The position numbers were made by a program, and so were the translations under genes. From positions 1 to 49,640 of the forward strand of contig JANQRB010000083.1 of NCBI GenBank assembly GCA_028284775.1: a stretch of DNA of 49,640 bases, read 5' to 3'. Below the pieces are notes generated by a model. It was given only the letters and a program-made list of their open reading frames with translations, was not told the DNA's origin and searched no databases. Numbering within the stretch: position 1 is the stretch's first letter; every line of letters starts with the position of its first letter. Below are positions 1 to 7,756 of the stretch, piece after piece. Source of the DNA: Candidatus Kapaibacterium sp. GTDB lineage: Bacteria; Bacteroidota; Ignavibacteria; Kapaibacteriales; UBA7675.

Positions 1-2
1 GC

Positions 3-1640
3 AAGACCGTCGTCACTATTGTCGTCGGCAGCGTCGATGACTACGACCTGACGGTGGAAACCGACCTGCAGAACATCGCCGACGGCGAACTCGGGCCGGG
101 CAAAGACGTCTCGGTCTTCCTCTATGAACGCCTCTACAGTTGTTTTGACAACGGCGAAAGCTTTAAACGCCGGCTGGTCTGGCAGACGGCCACTCCCAGC
201 GAAACGCGGCAGTTCCCCTGCCGGACCGAGTTCGACGTGGTTGCAATGTACAACCTGCGCGAAGAAGGCTTTGAGTTTCTGGAGTGGCATCATCCGAATC
301 CCAACCCTGAGAATTACGTTTGGGCGGGGCCGCCGACCGAGGAGGAGTTCACTTTTATACTGGAAGAAGACACAAAGATCAGGGCCTACTTCCGCGAGAA
401 CTTCCGCCTCAGGCAAATCGGCTTCTACCGCAACAACGACCGCCAGACGCCGGAGTGGTATTCGACGCTGGCCCTGAAAAACCAGACGACGGACGATGTG
501 GAAGTCTTCGACGACCCGGCCGACGGCTACGGCAGCAAGCTGCACTTCCGTTTTAACCACCCGGTGGACCCCGCCACGCTCTGGGCGCCGACGGGCGGCC
601 TGGCCGACCTGTTTAACAATATGCTCTGTATCGACCAGAGTGAGCGAGTCGATCTCGGCCGTCTGGCGGGCTATCCGGCCGACGACCCGCACGTGACGAT
701 TGAGAACGGCGGCAAGGACGTGATCCTGGAGCTTACGGGCAGCGGCGTGGCGACGGCCATCCCGCGCGGCGAGGAGTTTGCGATCATTGCGGGCTTCGGC
801 ATCAGGAGCAGCCTCGGCGAGCCCTTGTTTAATCCTGGCAGTTTCCGAGCAGAGACTGAGCTGCCGGGCGTGAACGTTATGCTAAGGAGCATCAGAGTGT
901 TGGAAGGCTCTGGCGACGGCGGCGTAGAACTCTATGTGCCCTGGGCAGCACAGGTGCGGCGTTTCCGCGCTGACCTGACGGAAGAAGAGATAGATAACGC
1001 AGATACGGACGAAGAACTGGAAGAGCTGACTGATCTGATAATCGATGAAACCGGAACGATTCCATTTAACCAGTGCTATCAATACCAGGAAGTCGATCAA
1101 ACCGTCAACTACAACCAGCTGCTGCTCAATACGGGCGAGCTCAAAGCGAATGACTATGTGACAGGTGCCATGGTGGGATATGACATCGACGACGACGACG
1201 ATTGTGAAAACGGCGATCCGAACAATCTCAATGACAGCCGTACAACCGATTGGAATTGGTTAGCAGCTACCACCGGAGCTGTCGCAGGTGGCATAGCCGG
1301 GGTTCTTCTGGCGTCGGCACTCGAAGCGGAATTAGTTGCCGTTGCAGGTGAAGTTATTTTCGCGATTGTTGCCGGTATGACCGTTGCCTCATTGATAGCT
1401 TTGGGTTTGTTTGTGGGAGTCATTGTTTACAACCTGCTCGCGGGTTTGTTTACTTCCTTGTTCTCTTCCCCTCGCGATCTTGTAAGCTTTCCAATCCAAT
1501 GGGGCTATCCCTGGCGCGGCCGATGGTTCGGCGCCCATCCCAGCGCCAGGTCCGGCGACCCCAGAAGCATCGGCAAGCTGCGCTACTGGATGGAGTTTCG
1601 CCTGAAAAAGACCGATAGCCCGACTAGTGAATTCTATTAA
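3..1640 (+). CDS. 3' part of a large uncharacterised protein with a Gly/Ala-rich hydrophobic C-terminal segment (5'-truncated)
   Basis: The reading frame is open to the left edge of the window. The first possible start inside it is a GTG at 54 with no ribosome binding site, so the gene very probably begins upstream and only its last 545 or so codons are seen. I do not recognise the family. The visible part is soluble and mixed alpha/beta-like for about 400 residues. Then comes an acidic Asp run (near 1186-1202) and a long hydrophobic Gly/Ala/Val stretch (about 1260-1470) that could form two or three membrane helices. It ends in a short basic, aromatic tail. The upstream part contains repeated polar, Pro/Asn-rich stretches reminiscent of extracellular domains, but no catalytic motif is visible. 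A strong hairpin follows the stop codon, so this is probably the last gene of its transcript. Function unknown. Confidence 0.7.
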   Translation, partial: KTVVTIVVGSVDDYDLTVETDLQNIADGELGPGKDVSVFLYERLYSCFDNGESFKRRLVWQTATPSETRQFPCRTEFDVVAMYNLREEGFEFLEWHHPNPNPENYVWAGPPTEEEFTFILEEDTKIRAYFRENFRLRQIGFYRNNDRQTPEWYSTLALKNQTTDDVEVFDDPADGYGSKLHFRFNHPVDPATLWAPTGGLADLFNNMLCIDQSERVDLGRLAGYPADDPHVTIENGGKDVILELTGSGVATAIPRGEEFAIIAGFGIRSSLGEPLFNPGSFRAETELPGVNVMLRSIRVLEGSGDGGVELYVPWAAQVRRFRADLTEEEIDNADTDEELEELTDLIIDETGTIPFNQCYQYQEVDQTVNYNQLLLNTGELKANDYVTGAMVGYDIDDDDDCENGDPNNLNDSRTTDWNWLAATTGAVAGGIAGVLLASALEAELVAVAGEVIFAIVAGMTVASLIALGLFVGVIVYNLLAGLFTSLFSSPRDLVSFPIQWGYPWRGRWFGAHPSARSGDPRSIGKLRYWMEFRLKKTDSPTSEFY

Positions 1641-1677
1641 ACATCAAGCCCGCACCGGCAGAATTGAGTGCTAATGT

Positions 1678-1719
1678 GGCCGCACCGGAGGACGTTCTCT
1701 CCGGTGTGGCCATTCCTTT
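1678..1719 (+). terminator. Probable transcription terminator after the 5'-truncated gene
   Basis: A 13-bp stem (1678-1690 with 1699-1711, one G-T pair) closes a loop of about 8 bases. It is followed by a pyrimidine-rich ATTCCTTTC stretch. It lies 38 bases after the stop codon of the upstream gene. The T-tract is imperfect, so efficiency is uncertain. Confidence 0.6.
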
Positions 1720-1920
1720 CTCGTCAGGCTACTGCGATTCGTCAGTGAGAGCGGGAATTAGTTAAAGACCCTTTCAGATTACATGGAGTTGTAATCATAA
1801 TTATTTTGGTTGAAAAATCACAAACAGTCCATAGCGAGAGCCGAGAACTTGCGTCACTATTCATCAAAACGGGTCTCTCACTTAAGTGTCTTGATTGAGA
1901 AGACGATCTGAATTCACGAG

Positions 1921-1956
1921 AAAAATAAACCTCCTCTGGTCACGGAGGAGGTTTTG
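1921..1956 (-). terminator. Probable bidirectional intrinsic terminator
   Basis: An uninterrupted stem, CCTCCTC (1930-1936) with GAGGAGG (1945-1951), is flanked by A-rich sequence on the left and T-rich sequence on the right. Read on the minus strand the hairpin is followed by TTTATTTTT, which fits termination of the methyltransferase transcript whose stop codon is at 2004. On the plus strand the T-run is short (TTTT). Confidence 0.75.
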
Positions 1957-2003
1957 TAGTTATGCAATTGTAAAAATGCATGATGCACGTTCGCCCTTCA
2001 ATT

Positions 2004-2900
2004 TCATTCCGGCTTGCGGATGTGAAGGAACAGGTTAACGCCTTCCGCCTCTTCACCGACATAGACCTGCGAATCGTCAACACCCGCCTCTCCGGCAAGG
2101 CTGCGCAGCCTGTCTTCCGAGCGGTGGATCAGGAACCACTCGCCGAAAATCTCCATAAAGTTTTTGCTCGGGTTGTTGGTTGAAAAGTTCCCGATCACAA
2201 TTTCACCGCCGGGTTTGGTCCAGCGCAGAAAGCGGCGGAGCAGGTGCACAAAGGCTTTGTCGTTGAAATAGTCGAACAGGCCGGCGGACCAGACAATATC
2301 ATACTGCTTTTCGTCGGCATAACGCACGATGTTCCTGTTGACAAATTCGATCTGCGAGACATAGGGGGCCGTAATGCGACGCGCATAATCGATGGCCCGC
2401 TGGTCGTATTCCACGCAGGTTGTCTGCAGGCGCTGCGGCTCGATTGACGAGTATACTTCCAGCAAATCGCGGGCGGGGCCGCTGGCAACATTTAACAAGT
2501 CGACCTTTGTAGCGTCGGCCTTCAGTTTTTGCTGTACGAGGCGCTTAAAGTAATCCTTGCGGTTCCGGACGGCATTGGCCGCCGAGTGCGATTGGGAGTA
2601 CTCGTCCCAGCGGCGCAGTTTGGCGTGATTGGAGACGTAGCGCGTATAGAGGCGGTCGATGATTTCGAAATCACCGGCGTAACCATAGGGTTTGTTGCGG
2701 ACAAAGCCCATTACGGTGTCATTGGTGAGAATCGGGTCGGCCGTCTGACGCAAATCCGCCACTTCGCGACTGCCGTACTCGCCCGAGCTGAGCTTGGCGG
2801 CAAGCAGATCGACCCAGGAGTCAAATTGCGCATATTCGTCTACGGAAGGTCCGCCTTGTTGGATAAAGTGTCGCAGTGTTGATACATCCTTCGCTACCAT
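2004..2900 (-). CDS. Class I SAM-dependent methyltransferase
   Basis: A 298-residue protein with a Rossmann methyltransferase core. Motif I (LLNVASGPARDLLE, about residues 135-148) binds S-adenosylmethionine. An acidic residue at the end of strand 2 (E164 in TCVEYD) fits ribose binding, and DIVWSAGLFDYF (201-212) fits motif IV. The N-terminal third holds PYGYAGDFEIIDRLY (71-85), a signature I associate with the family that includes PhcB-like enzymes annotated for methyl ester signal synthesis; this link is from memory and tentative. The substrate is not deducible. The ATG at 2900 has a GGAG element 8 bases upstream. It is monocistronic, with a 577-base gap upstream and a terminator downstream. 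Confidence is high for methyltransferase and low for any specific substrate. Confidence 0.85.
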   Translation of the reverse strand: MVAKDVSTLRHFIQQGGPSVDEYAQFDSWVDLLAAKLSSGEYGSREVADLRQTADPILTNDTVMGFVRNKPYGYAGDFEIIDRLYTRYVSNHAKLRRWDEYSQSHSAANAVRNRKDYFKRLVQQKLKADATKVDLLNVASGPARDLLEVYSSIEPQRLQTTCVEYDQRAIDYARRITAPYVSQIEFVNRNIVRYADEKQYDIVWSAGLFDYFNDKAFVHLLRRFLRWTKPGGEIVIGNFSTNNPSKNFMEIFGEWFLIHRSEDRLRSLAGEAGVDDSQVYVGEEAEGVNLFLHIRKPE

Positions 2901-3477
2901 GATTGTGCTCCGTGATTACTGTGTATTTGAAAGAGGAAAATGATTGTATTGTGTATGAGTATCCCAGGGCGCTGCTTGAGCGGCGCCTGCAGCCTAACGG
3001 CTGTTTGCTTTCCGAATTTGTTTTTGCCCTTAGCTTCGCTGGCGATACAAAGATGCAAAGTCGCGGCACGGCATAGCGAACCAGAATTCTGCAAAAATAA
3101 AGTTTCTGGCTGAACGGGTGTTTGCCGTGTTTGCAGACCGGCTGCGACAAATGATTTGGCGATAAGGAAATTCCGGGATGCGGAACGACACTTTGTTTTC
3201 CCCGATATCAGATTGCGACTGGTTGCGGCTGCAATGGATTCGCCGATAGCAGGAATTTCGGGCGGACATTGTGGCTCATGAAGGCAGTTCGCGGCGGAAT
3301 TCCCGATCAGAGGCTCGATTATGATGCTAACTCAGGACGACTTATCCCTTCAGACAGGCCCGTCATACCTGGCTAAGGGCGGGAGCTCCGGGAGCGACGC
3401 CTTCAGCAACTGCTCTGGGTTGGGAATGCATTCCCCATGTGCGCTTTACGGCAGCCGCCAAATTTATCTGCAGTGCC
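2901..3477. other. 577-base intergenic region with a candidate promoter and a perfect palindrome
   Basis: No convincing gene is seen here; the short frames present lack start signals and resemble no known protein. Read on the minus strand, CATCTTTG at about 3058-3051 is one mismatch from the Bacteroidetes -7 element TAnnTTTG, and a TTCG lies about 20 bases further upstream, so it may drive the methyltransferase with a leader of about 140 bases. A perfect 14-base palindrome (GGGAATGCATTCCC) lies at 3422-3435, just downstream of the kinase stop codon. Confidence 0.4.
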
Positions 3478-4719
3478 TCAACTTCGTTCGGCCGCCCGTT
3501 TCAATTCGATTGCAAAGGTCGTGCCTTTGCCAGGAACGCTGTCCTTGATATAAATACGACCGTTGTGGTATTCCTCGACAATTCGTTTACACAGGCTGAG
3601 TCCCAGGCCCCAGCCACGCTTCTTGGTGGTAAATCCGGGTTTAAAAACATTGCGGCGCAGGGAGGCATTCATTCCTTTGCCACTGTCCTTAACGAGAATA
3701 ATCGTTTTTTTGTCTTCTTCCTGCAAGCTGATGGCAATACTGCCCTGCCCGTCTTCCATGGACTCGGCAGCATTCTTGATCAGGTTTTCAATGACCCACT
3801 CGAAGAGGACCGGGTTAACTTCCGCTCGTGCCGATTGCGGCAGGTCGCGCAGCATCTCCACTTTTTTGCCCAAGCGCGGCAGACGGTATTCATAATATTC
3901 GGCGACTTTGCGAATCAGCCCGGCTATATTGGACTGCTTACGGTCGGGCTTCGAACCGATTTTGGAGAAGCGATCGGCAATGCGCGAAAGACGGTCCAGG
4001 TCGCGCTGCATTTCGCGTACGGCTTCGCCGACCTGCTCCTGGCCGACATCGTCGAGCTTGATGATTTCAAGCCAGGCCATCAGACTCGAGATCGGCGTCC
4101 CGAGCTGGTGCGCCGCCTCCTTTGCCATTCCCGCCCACACATTTTTCTGTTCACTGACACGAATGTAGTTAACACCGACATAGCCGATAAGGATAAAGCC
4201 GCCCACCACCAGCAATTGAATCAGTGGAAACAACTTTAGGCGATTGACCGTGTCGGAGTCATCCATATAAAACTTCTGAAGAACGTCGCCTTCACTGTCA
4301 TAAAGCACAATCGGATCTTTGACGGTGCGAATATTGTTAATCATGCCCACGAGATATTCGCGTTTGGCCGCCTGCGTCTTGTAAATACCGGTATCAATTT
4401 CAACATTCAGGGCATAGTCTTCGAAGGGCAGACTCGGCTCGTCGTTATTGTCGGTGGTAATCAAGGGAAAGTCGATCCCGGGCACGATTTGCTCTACCAA
4501 AAAATCGAAATCTTCCGAGCTGACGTCTTCTTTGCTTAAAACAGTTGAGAGATAGGAACCGTAGATATTCACCAACTTGCTCTGGCGTTCACGCAGCTCG
4601 TCAACCAGCAGGCTGGTATAAGCCATTATGACGGCAATGATAAGGGCGGCAAGAAACAGCAACAGCCACTTGATTTTACTCGCTGTCGGCTGAACGACTT
4701 TACGCAGATTCTGAATCAT
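3478..4719 (-). CDS. Membrane-bound sensor histidine kinase
   Basis: A 413-residue kinase with two membrane helices (about 18-38 and 165-185) bounding an extracytoplasmic sensor segment of roughly 125 residues. There is no recognisable HAMP domain: the H-box, KEAAHQLGTP with the phospho-accepting H204, follows within about 20 residues of TM2. ATP-binding boxes are intact: N-box ENLIKNAAES (311-320), G1 DSGKGM (345-350), F-box KPGFTTK (360-366) and G2 GWGLGLS (369-375). The gene begins 5 bases after the stop codon of the acidic protein gene at 4725, so the two are cotranscribed and probably coupled. No response regulator is encoded next to it. The signal sensed is unknown. The family assignment is firm. 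Confidence 0.93.
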   Translation of the reverse strand: MIQNLRKVVQPTASKIKWLLLFLAALIIAVIMAYTSLLVDELRERQSKLVNIYGSYLSTVLSKEDVSSEDFDFLVEQIVPGIDFPLITTDNNDEPSLPFEDYALNVEIDTGIYKTQAAKREYLVGMINNIRTVKDPIVLYDSEGDVLQKFYMDDSDTVNRLKLFPLIQLLVVGGFILIGYVGVNYIRVSEQKNVWAGMAKEAAHQLGTPISSLMAWLEIIKLDDVGQEQVGEAVREMQRDLDRLSRIADRFSKIGSKPDRKQSNIAGLIRKVAEYYEYRLPRLGKKVEMLRDLPQSARAEVNPVLFEWVIENLIKNAAESMEDGQGSIAISLQEEDKKTIILVKDSGKGMNASLRRNVFKPGFTTKKRGWGLGLSLCKRIVEEYHNGRIYIKDSVPGKGTTFAIELKRAAERS

Positions 4720-4724
4720 AGGAA

Positions 4725-5594
4725 TTACAACTGCTTGTCAAAACTGTCAATAACAGTTTTGAGCGTGAACATTATGTTGCCGAAATTGCCTCCGGTCAGA
4801 TCTTCGTCCTCCTCGTCCCATACGTAGTCTTCGTCGTCTTCCGCAAACTCTATCGTGTCAAAATCGAGAATGCCGAAATCGGGTGAACGATAATCGGATT
4901 GTTCTTCATCTTTCACCGGGCTCTTATTGTCATTGGACGACTCCTCGCCTGCCTCGCCATGGCCGTTAAGATGTACCTGTTCCGGCTCAGACCGGCCTTG
5001 CCCCTCTTCGGTCTCATCGAACTCCAACTCCTCATCTTCAGTGAAGTCGAACTCCTCCTCATCGCCATCTTCACCGTCGACATATTCCAGCTTGGAATCT
5101 TCGTCTTCGGATTCACTTTCGTCAAACTCATTGATATACAAGCTGTCATCTTCCGCCGCCTCTGCAATCAGGTCGGCGACTTCTTCGATAATGAAACGCA
5201 AGAGATGGCGTTGATTGCTGGATTCGATCATCTCGTCGAGTTTGGTCTGGATTGTTTCTTCGTCGAGCTCACTCTCCATCCACTCAAATTCCGAATCATT
5301 ATTATCGATGGCGGCCTGGATCGCCTCGGGACTGACGGCGGCGATGTTCGGATTTTCGGCCTTCATAACCTGCCAGATGATCAATCCCATCGAGGCGAGA
5401 ATCTCCTGCTCCCGCGTTACCTCGTCTTCATCTCTCTCGTCATCCTGATCTCCATCGGCGGTGCTTAACAAAAACCTTAACACCGCCTCCTGCTCTTCCG
5501 ACATCTGGCGAATCAGCCCCGCACCTTCTTTCGGCGTCAACTGACTGATGTGCACCATCGTCGCTTCAATTCTATCATTTGATATGGTCTTCAT
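4725..5594 (-). CDS. Highly acidic protein of unknown function, first gene of a kinase operon
   Basis: A 289-residue soluble protein with no signal peptide or membrane helix. The first 150 residues look helical and could form a folded domain. From about residue 150 to 275 the chain is dominated by Asp and Glu with few hydrophobics, and is probably disordered. A short hydrophobic C-terminal segment (GGNFGNIMFTLKTVIDSF) follows and could be a docking helix. The ATG at 5594 has AGAGGA 8 bases upstream. It is followed after 5 bases by the histidine kinase, suggesting a partner, regulator or substrate of that kinase; this is inference from spacing only. I recognise no family. Confidence 0.75.
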   Translation of the reverse strand: MKTISNDRIEATMVHISQLTPKEGAGLIRQMSEEQEAVLRFLLSTADGDQDDERDEDEVTREQEILASMGLIIWQVMKAENPNIAAVSPEAIQAAIDNNDSEFEWMESELDEETIQTKLDEMIESSNQRHLLRFIIEEVADLIAEAAEDDSLYINEFDESESEDEDSKLEYVDGEDGDEEEFDFTEDEELEFDETEEGQGRSEPEQVHLNGHGEAGEESSNDNKSPVKDEEQSDYRSPDFGILDFDTIEFAEDDEDYVWDEEDEDLTGGNFGNIMFTLKTVIDSFDKQL

Positions 5595-5935
5595 AGCTAT
5601 GTCCTCTACACTGCGTGGATTGGGGAAATATTGTTGGGAACCGGTCCTCTATCGCAAGTCCGATGTTACAGAGCAGCATTGCCGGCGATCGCTAATGGTT
5701 ACAATCATTCGCTCAGAAAAGCTTGGAAGTGCATTTTGATCTTCGCCGACAAATAAGCCGAAAATCAATGAGAAATCCGCATGAAAACGCCGTCCCCCAA
5801 GGAAAGGGGTACCGTGCCGGAAGGCGGTATAAACAGGGACCCTTCACCGGGAGACTCATTTGTCTATAAGACCGCTATCGTCTATTTTGGTGGTTTTGCT
5901 GTCAATCGGCGACACACGAATATCGAGTGCTGGCA
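5595..5935. other. Divergent intergenic region with a possible structured leader
   Basis: 341 bases between the acidic-protein gene (minus) and the small membrane protein/symporter pair (plus). No gene is seen. Positions 5794-5851 can fold into several short helices, including one closed by a GNRA-type GGAA tetraloop (5811-5828), described under findings. Promoters for both directions should lie here, but no convincing element was identified. Confidence 0.4.
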
Positions 5936-6148
5936 ATGACCAAATCACGCATTTACCTAAGTATCGCCCTGCTCCCCTTGCTCAGTGTACCCTGGTTCTT
6001 CGGCCCGTCTTCATCAGCCGTCGTGCTTGGTTTCCCGATTTGGGCGCTCTACTCACTGGCGATAACGCTGCTGTTCAGCCTGCTGCTCTGCTGGATTCTC
6101 CAGCGCTACTGGTCGCTGCTCGCGGAGGACGAGAGCGATGTCGAGTGA
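5936..6148 (+). CDS. Small two-helix membrane protein, partner of the downstream symporter (DUF3311-like)
   Basis: About 70 residues with two predicted membrane helices (YLSIALLPLLSVPWFFG and a longer one, ALYSLAITLLFSLLLCWIL), a loop between them containing GFPIWALYS, and an acidic C-terminus. Size, topology and position match the small DUF3311-type proteins found before sodium:solute symporter genes; the family name is tentative. An upstream in-frame GTG at 5927 would add three residues; I prefer the ATG at 5936. The 3' end overlaps the symporter start by 11 bases, and the GGAGG at 6124-6128 that should serve the symporter lies inside this gene, indicating translational coupling. It probably assists assembly or function of the transporter. 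Confidence 0.75.
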   Translation: MTKSRIYLSIALLPLLSVPWFFGPSSSAVVLGFPIWALYSLAITLLFSLLLCWILQRYWSLLAEDESDVE

Positions 6149-7595
6149 AGCGCTGATCGACGGGGGCGGCCTGGTGGTCATGAGCCTCTATTTCCTGTCG
6201 CTTATAGGTATTGGGCTGGCGGGCCGCTTTGCGAGCCGCGAAGAATCGCTGTCCGATTTTTATTTGAGCGGCCGCAGCATGGGACTGACCGTCCTGTTTC
6301 TGACGCTATATGCCACACAGTACAGCGGCAACACGCTGATCGGTTTTGCCGGCCGAGCCTACCGGGAAGGCTTTCTTTTTCTGATGAGCGTCACCTTCAT
6401 GATGGCGGTTATCGGAGTTTATCTGTTGTATGCGCCCAAACTGCGACGCCTTGCCGAGCGTTTTGAATTTATTACGATCGGCGACTATGTGCAGCACCGT
6501 TATTCAAATTCCGGCTTAACCATTGTCGTCACGATTCTGGCGATTGTCGCGCTCGGCAACTACGTCCTCACGAATCTGAAGGCCATCGGCCTGATCGTTG
6601 AAGCGGCGACGGGCGGCGTTGTATCCTTTGCTACGGGCATCATCGCTCTTTGTGCGATTATGGTCCTCTACGAAACCCTGGGCGGGCTGCGCAGCGTCGC
6701 CTGGACCGACGCGCTGCAAGGCATTCTTCTGCTGCTGGGCTGTTTCGCAATCTTCGCAGCTATCGAATTTCACTATGGAGGTCTGCGCAGCCTCGGCGAC
6801 CAGCTAAGCGCGGCACGACCCGATCTGTGGCTGCCGCCGAGCAGCGCCCAGAAATGGGGTTGGCTGAGTACCCTGTTGCTGCTGGGCATCGGCATCGCAA
6901 TGTACCCGCATGCGATCCAGCGTATTTATGCGGCGCGCAGCACAGACACTCTGCGCCGCTCCTTACAGATTATGGTGTTTATGCCGCTGGTGACGACCCT
7001 GTTTATGGTGATCATCGGGATTGTCGGACTGTCGCAGTTTCCCGACTTGGACCGCGCCGGCAGCGAAAACATTACACTGCTTATTCTGACGGATCTGGCG
7101 AACAACATCCCCGGCATCGAGATTTTAATTCTGCTCTTTATCTGCGCGGCGCTGGCGGCTATCATGTCGACGGTCGATTCGGCGCTGCTAGCCATTTCCT
7201 CGCTCTTTACCCAGGATATATACCGGCGTCTGCGGCCCGACTCCTCGCAGCAGCAGCTTACCCGCTTCGGCAAGATTCTCTCCTGGGCAATAATGGCCGC
7301 CATGGCCTACCTTGCAATTCAGGCGGACGCGACGATCTGGCGGCTGATCGTTATCAAACTGGAGCTCCTGTGTCAGATCGCCCCCGCTATTATTCTCGGC
7401 GTCAACGTCAGGCGTCTGAACGCGGCAGCAGTCCTGAGCGGATTGCTGGCGGGAACAGCCCTGACGCTGTTTCTTATGCTGGCCGGCGATCCTATTCCCT
7501 CCAAGCCGCTCGGAATCCATGCCGGAATCTGGGCTTTGCTGCTCAACCTCGCAATCGTGTTCCTCGTCGATCGCCTTCGCCGGCCCGCAGAGTGA
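6138..7595 (+). CDS. Sodium:solute symporter (SSS family)
   Basis: A 485-residue integral membrane protein with about 13 hydrophobic helices, the usual size and topology of the SSS family (LeuT fold). Family-typical sequence includes SDFYLSGRSMG near the N-terminus, TQYSGNTLIGFAGRAYREG in the first core helices, GGLRSVAWTDALQG in the middle, and the Ser/Thr-rich AAIMSTVDSALLAISS helix, which carries the sodium-site residues of the family. It imports a small organic solute with sodium; the substrate cannot be told from the sequence. The ATG at 6138 lies inside the end of the small membrane protein gene, with GGAGG 9 bases upstream. A paralogous pair with the same arrangement occurs at 20184-21866. 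Confidence 0.93.
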   Translation: MSSEALIDGGGLVVMSLYFLSLIGIGLAGRFASREESLSDFYLSGRSMGLTVLFLTLYATQYSGNTLIGFAGRAYREGFLFLMSVTFMMAVIGVYLLYAPKLRRLAERFEFITIGDYVQHRYSNSGLTIVVTILAIVALGNYVLTNLKAIGLIVEAATGGVVSFATGIIALCAIMVLYETLGGLRSVAWTDALQGILLLLGCFAIFAAIEFHYGGLRSLGDQLSAARPDLWLPPSSAQKWGWLSTLLLLGIGIAMYPHAIQRIYAARSTDTLRRSLQIMVFMPLVTTLFMVIIGIVGLSQFPDLDRAGSENITLLILTDLANNIPGIEILILLFICAALAAIMSTVDSALLAISSLFTQDIYRRLRPDSSQQQLTRFGKILSWAIMAAMAYLAIQADATIWRLIVIKLELLCQIAPAIILGVNVRRLNAAAVLSGLLAGTALTLFLMLAGDPIPSKPLGIHAGIWALLLNLAIVFLVDRLRRPAE

Positions 7596-7756
7596 AAGAC
7601 GCGTCGGAGTCCTGCCATGCGCGGGCAGTTCGACCCGGGAAGCCGATGGTAATCGCAAGCCAAGGCTTGTTCCCTGACATTCCCTTGTCGTGGAATCACG
7701 CATGAAGCGTAAATTGCAGCTCGTTTGAGATATCGATCAATCACAGCAGTATCCAG

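Larger units (their letters stand above)
1641..2003. other. Intergenic region between convergent genes with two hairpins
   Basis: This 363-base gap separates two convergent genes. I see no credible coding frame. It holds two terminator-like hairpins (listed separately) near its two ends and AT-rich sequence between them. Confidence 0.6.

Noticed and set aside
5794..5851. TPP or cobalamin riboswitch
   Set aside because: The CUGAGA and CCUGAUC blocks of TPP and the conserved B12-box are absent, so no known class was assigned.
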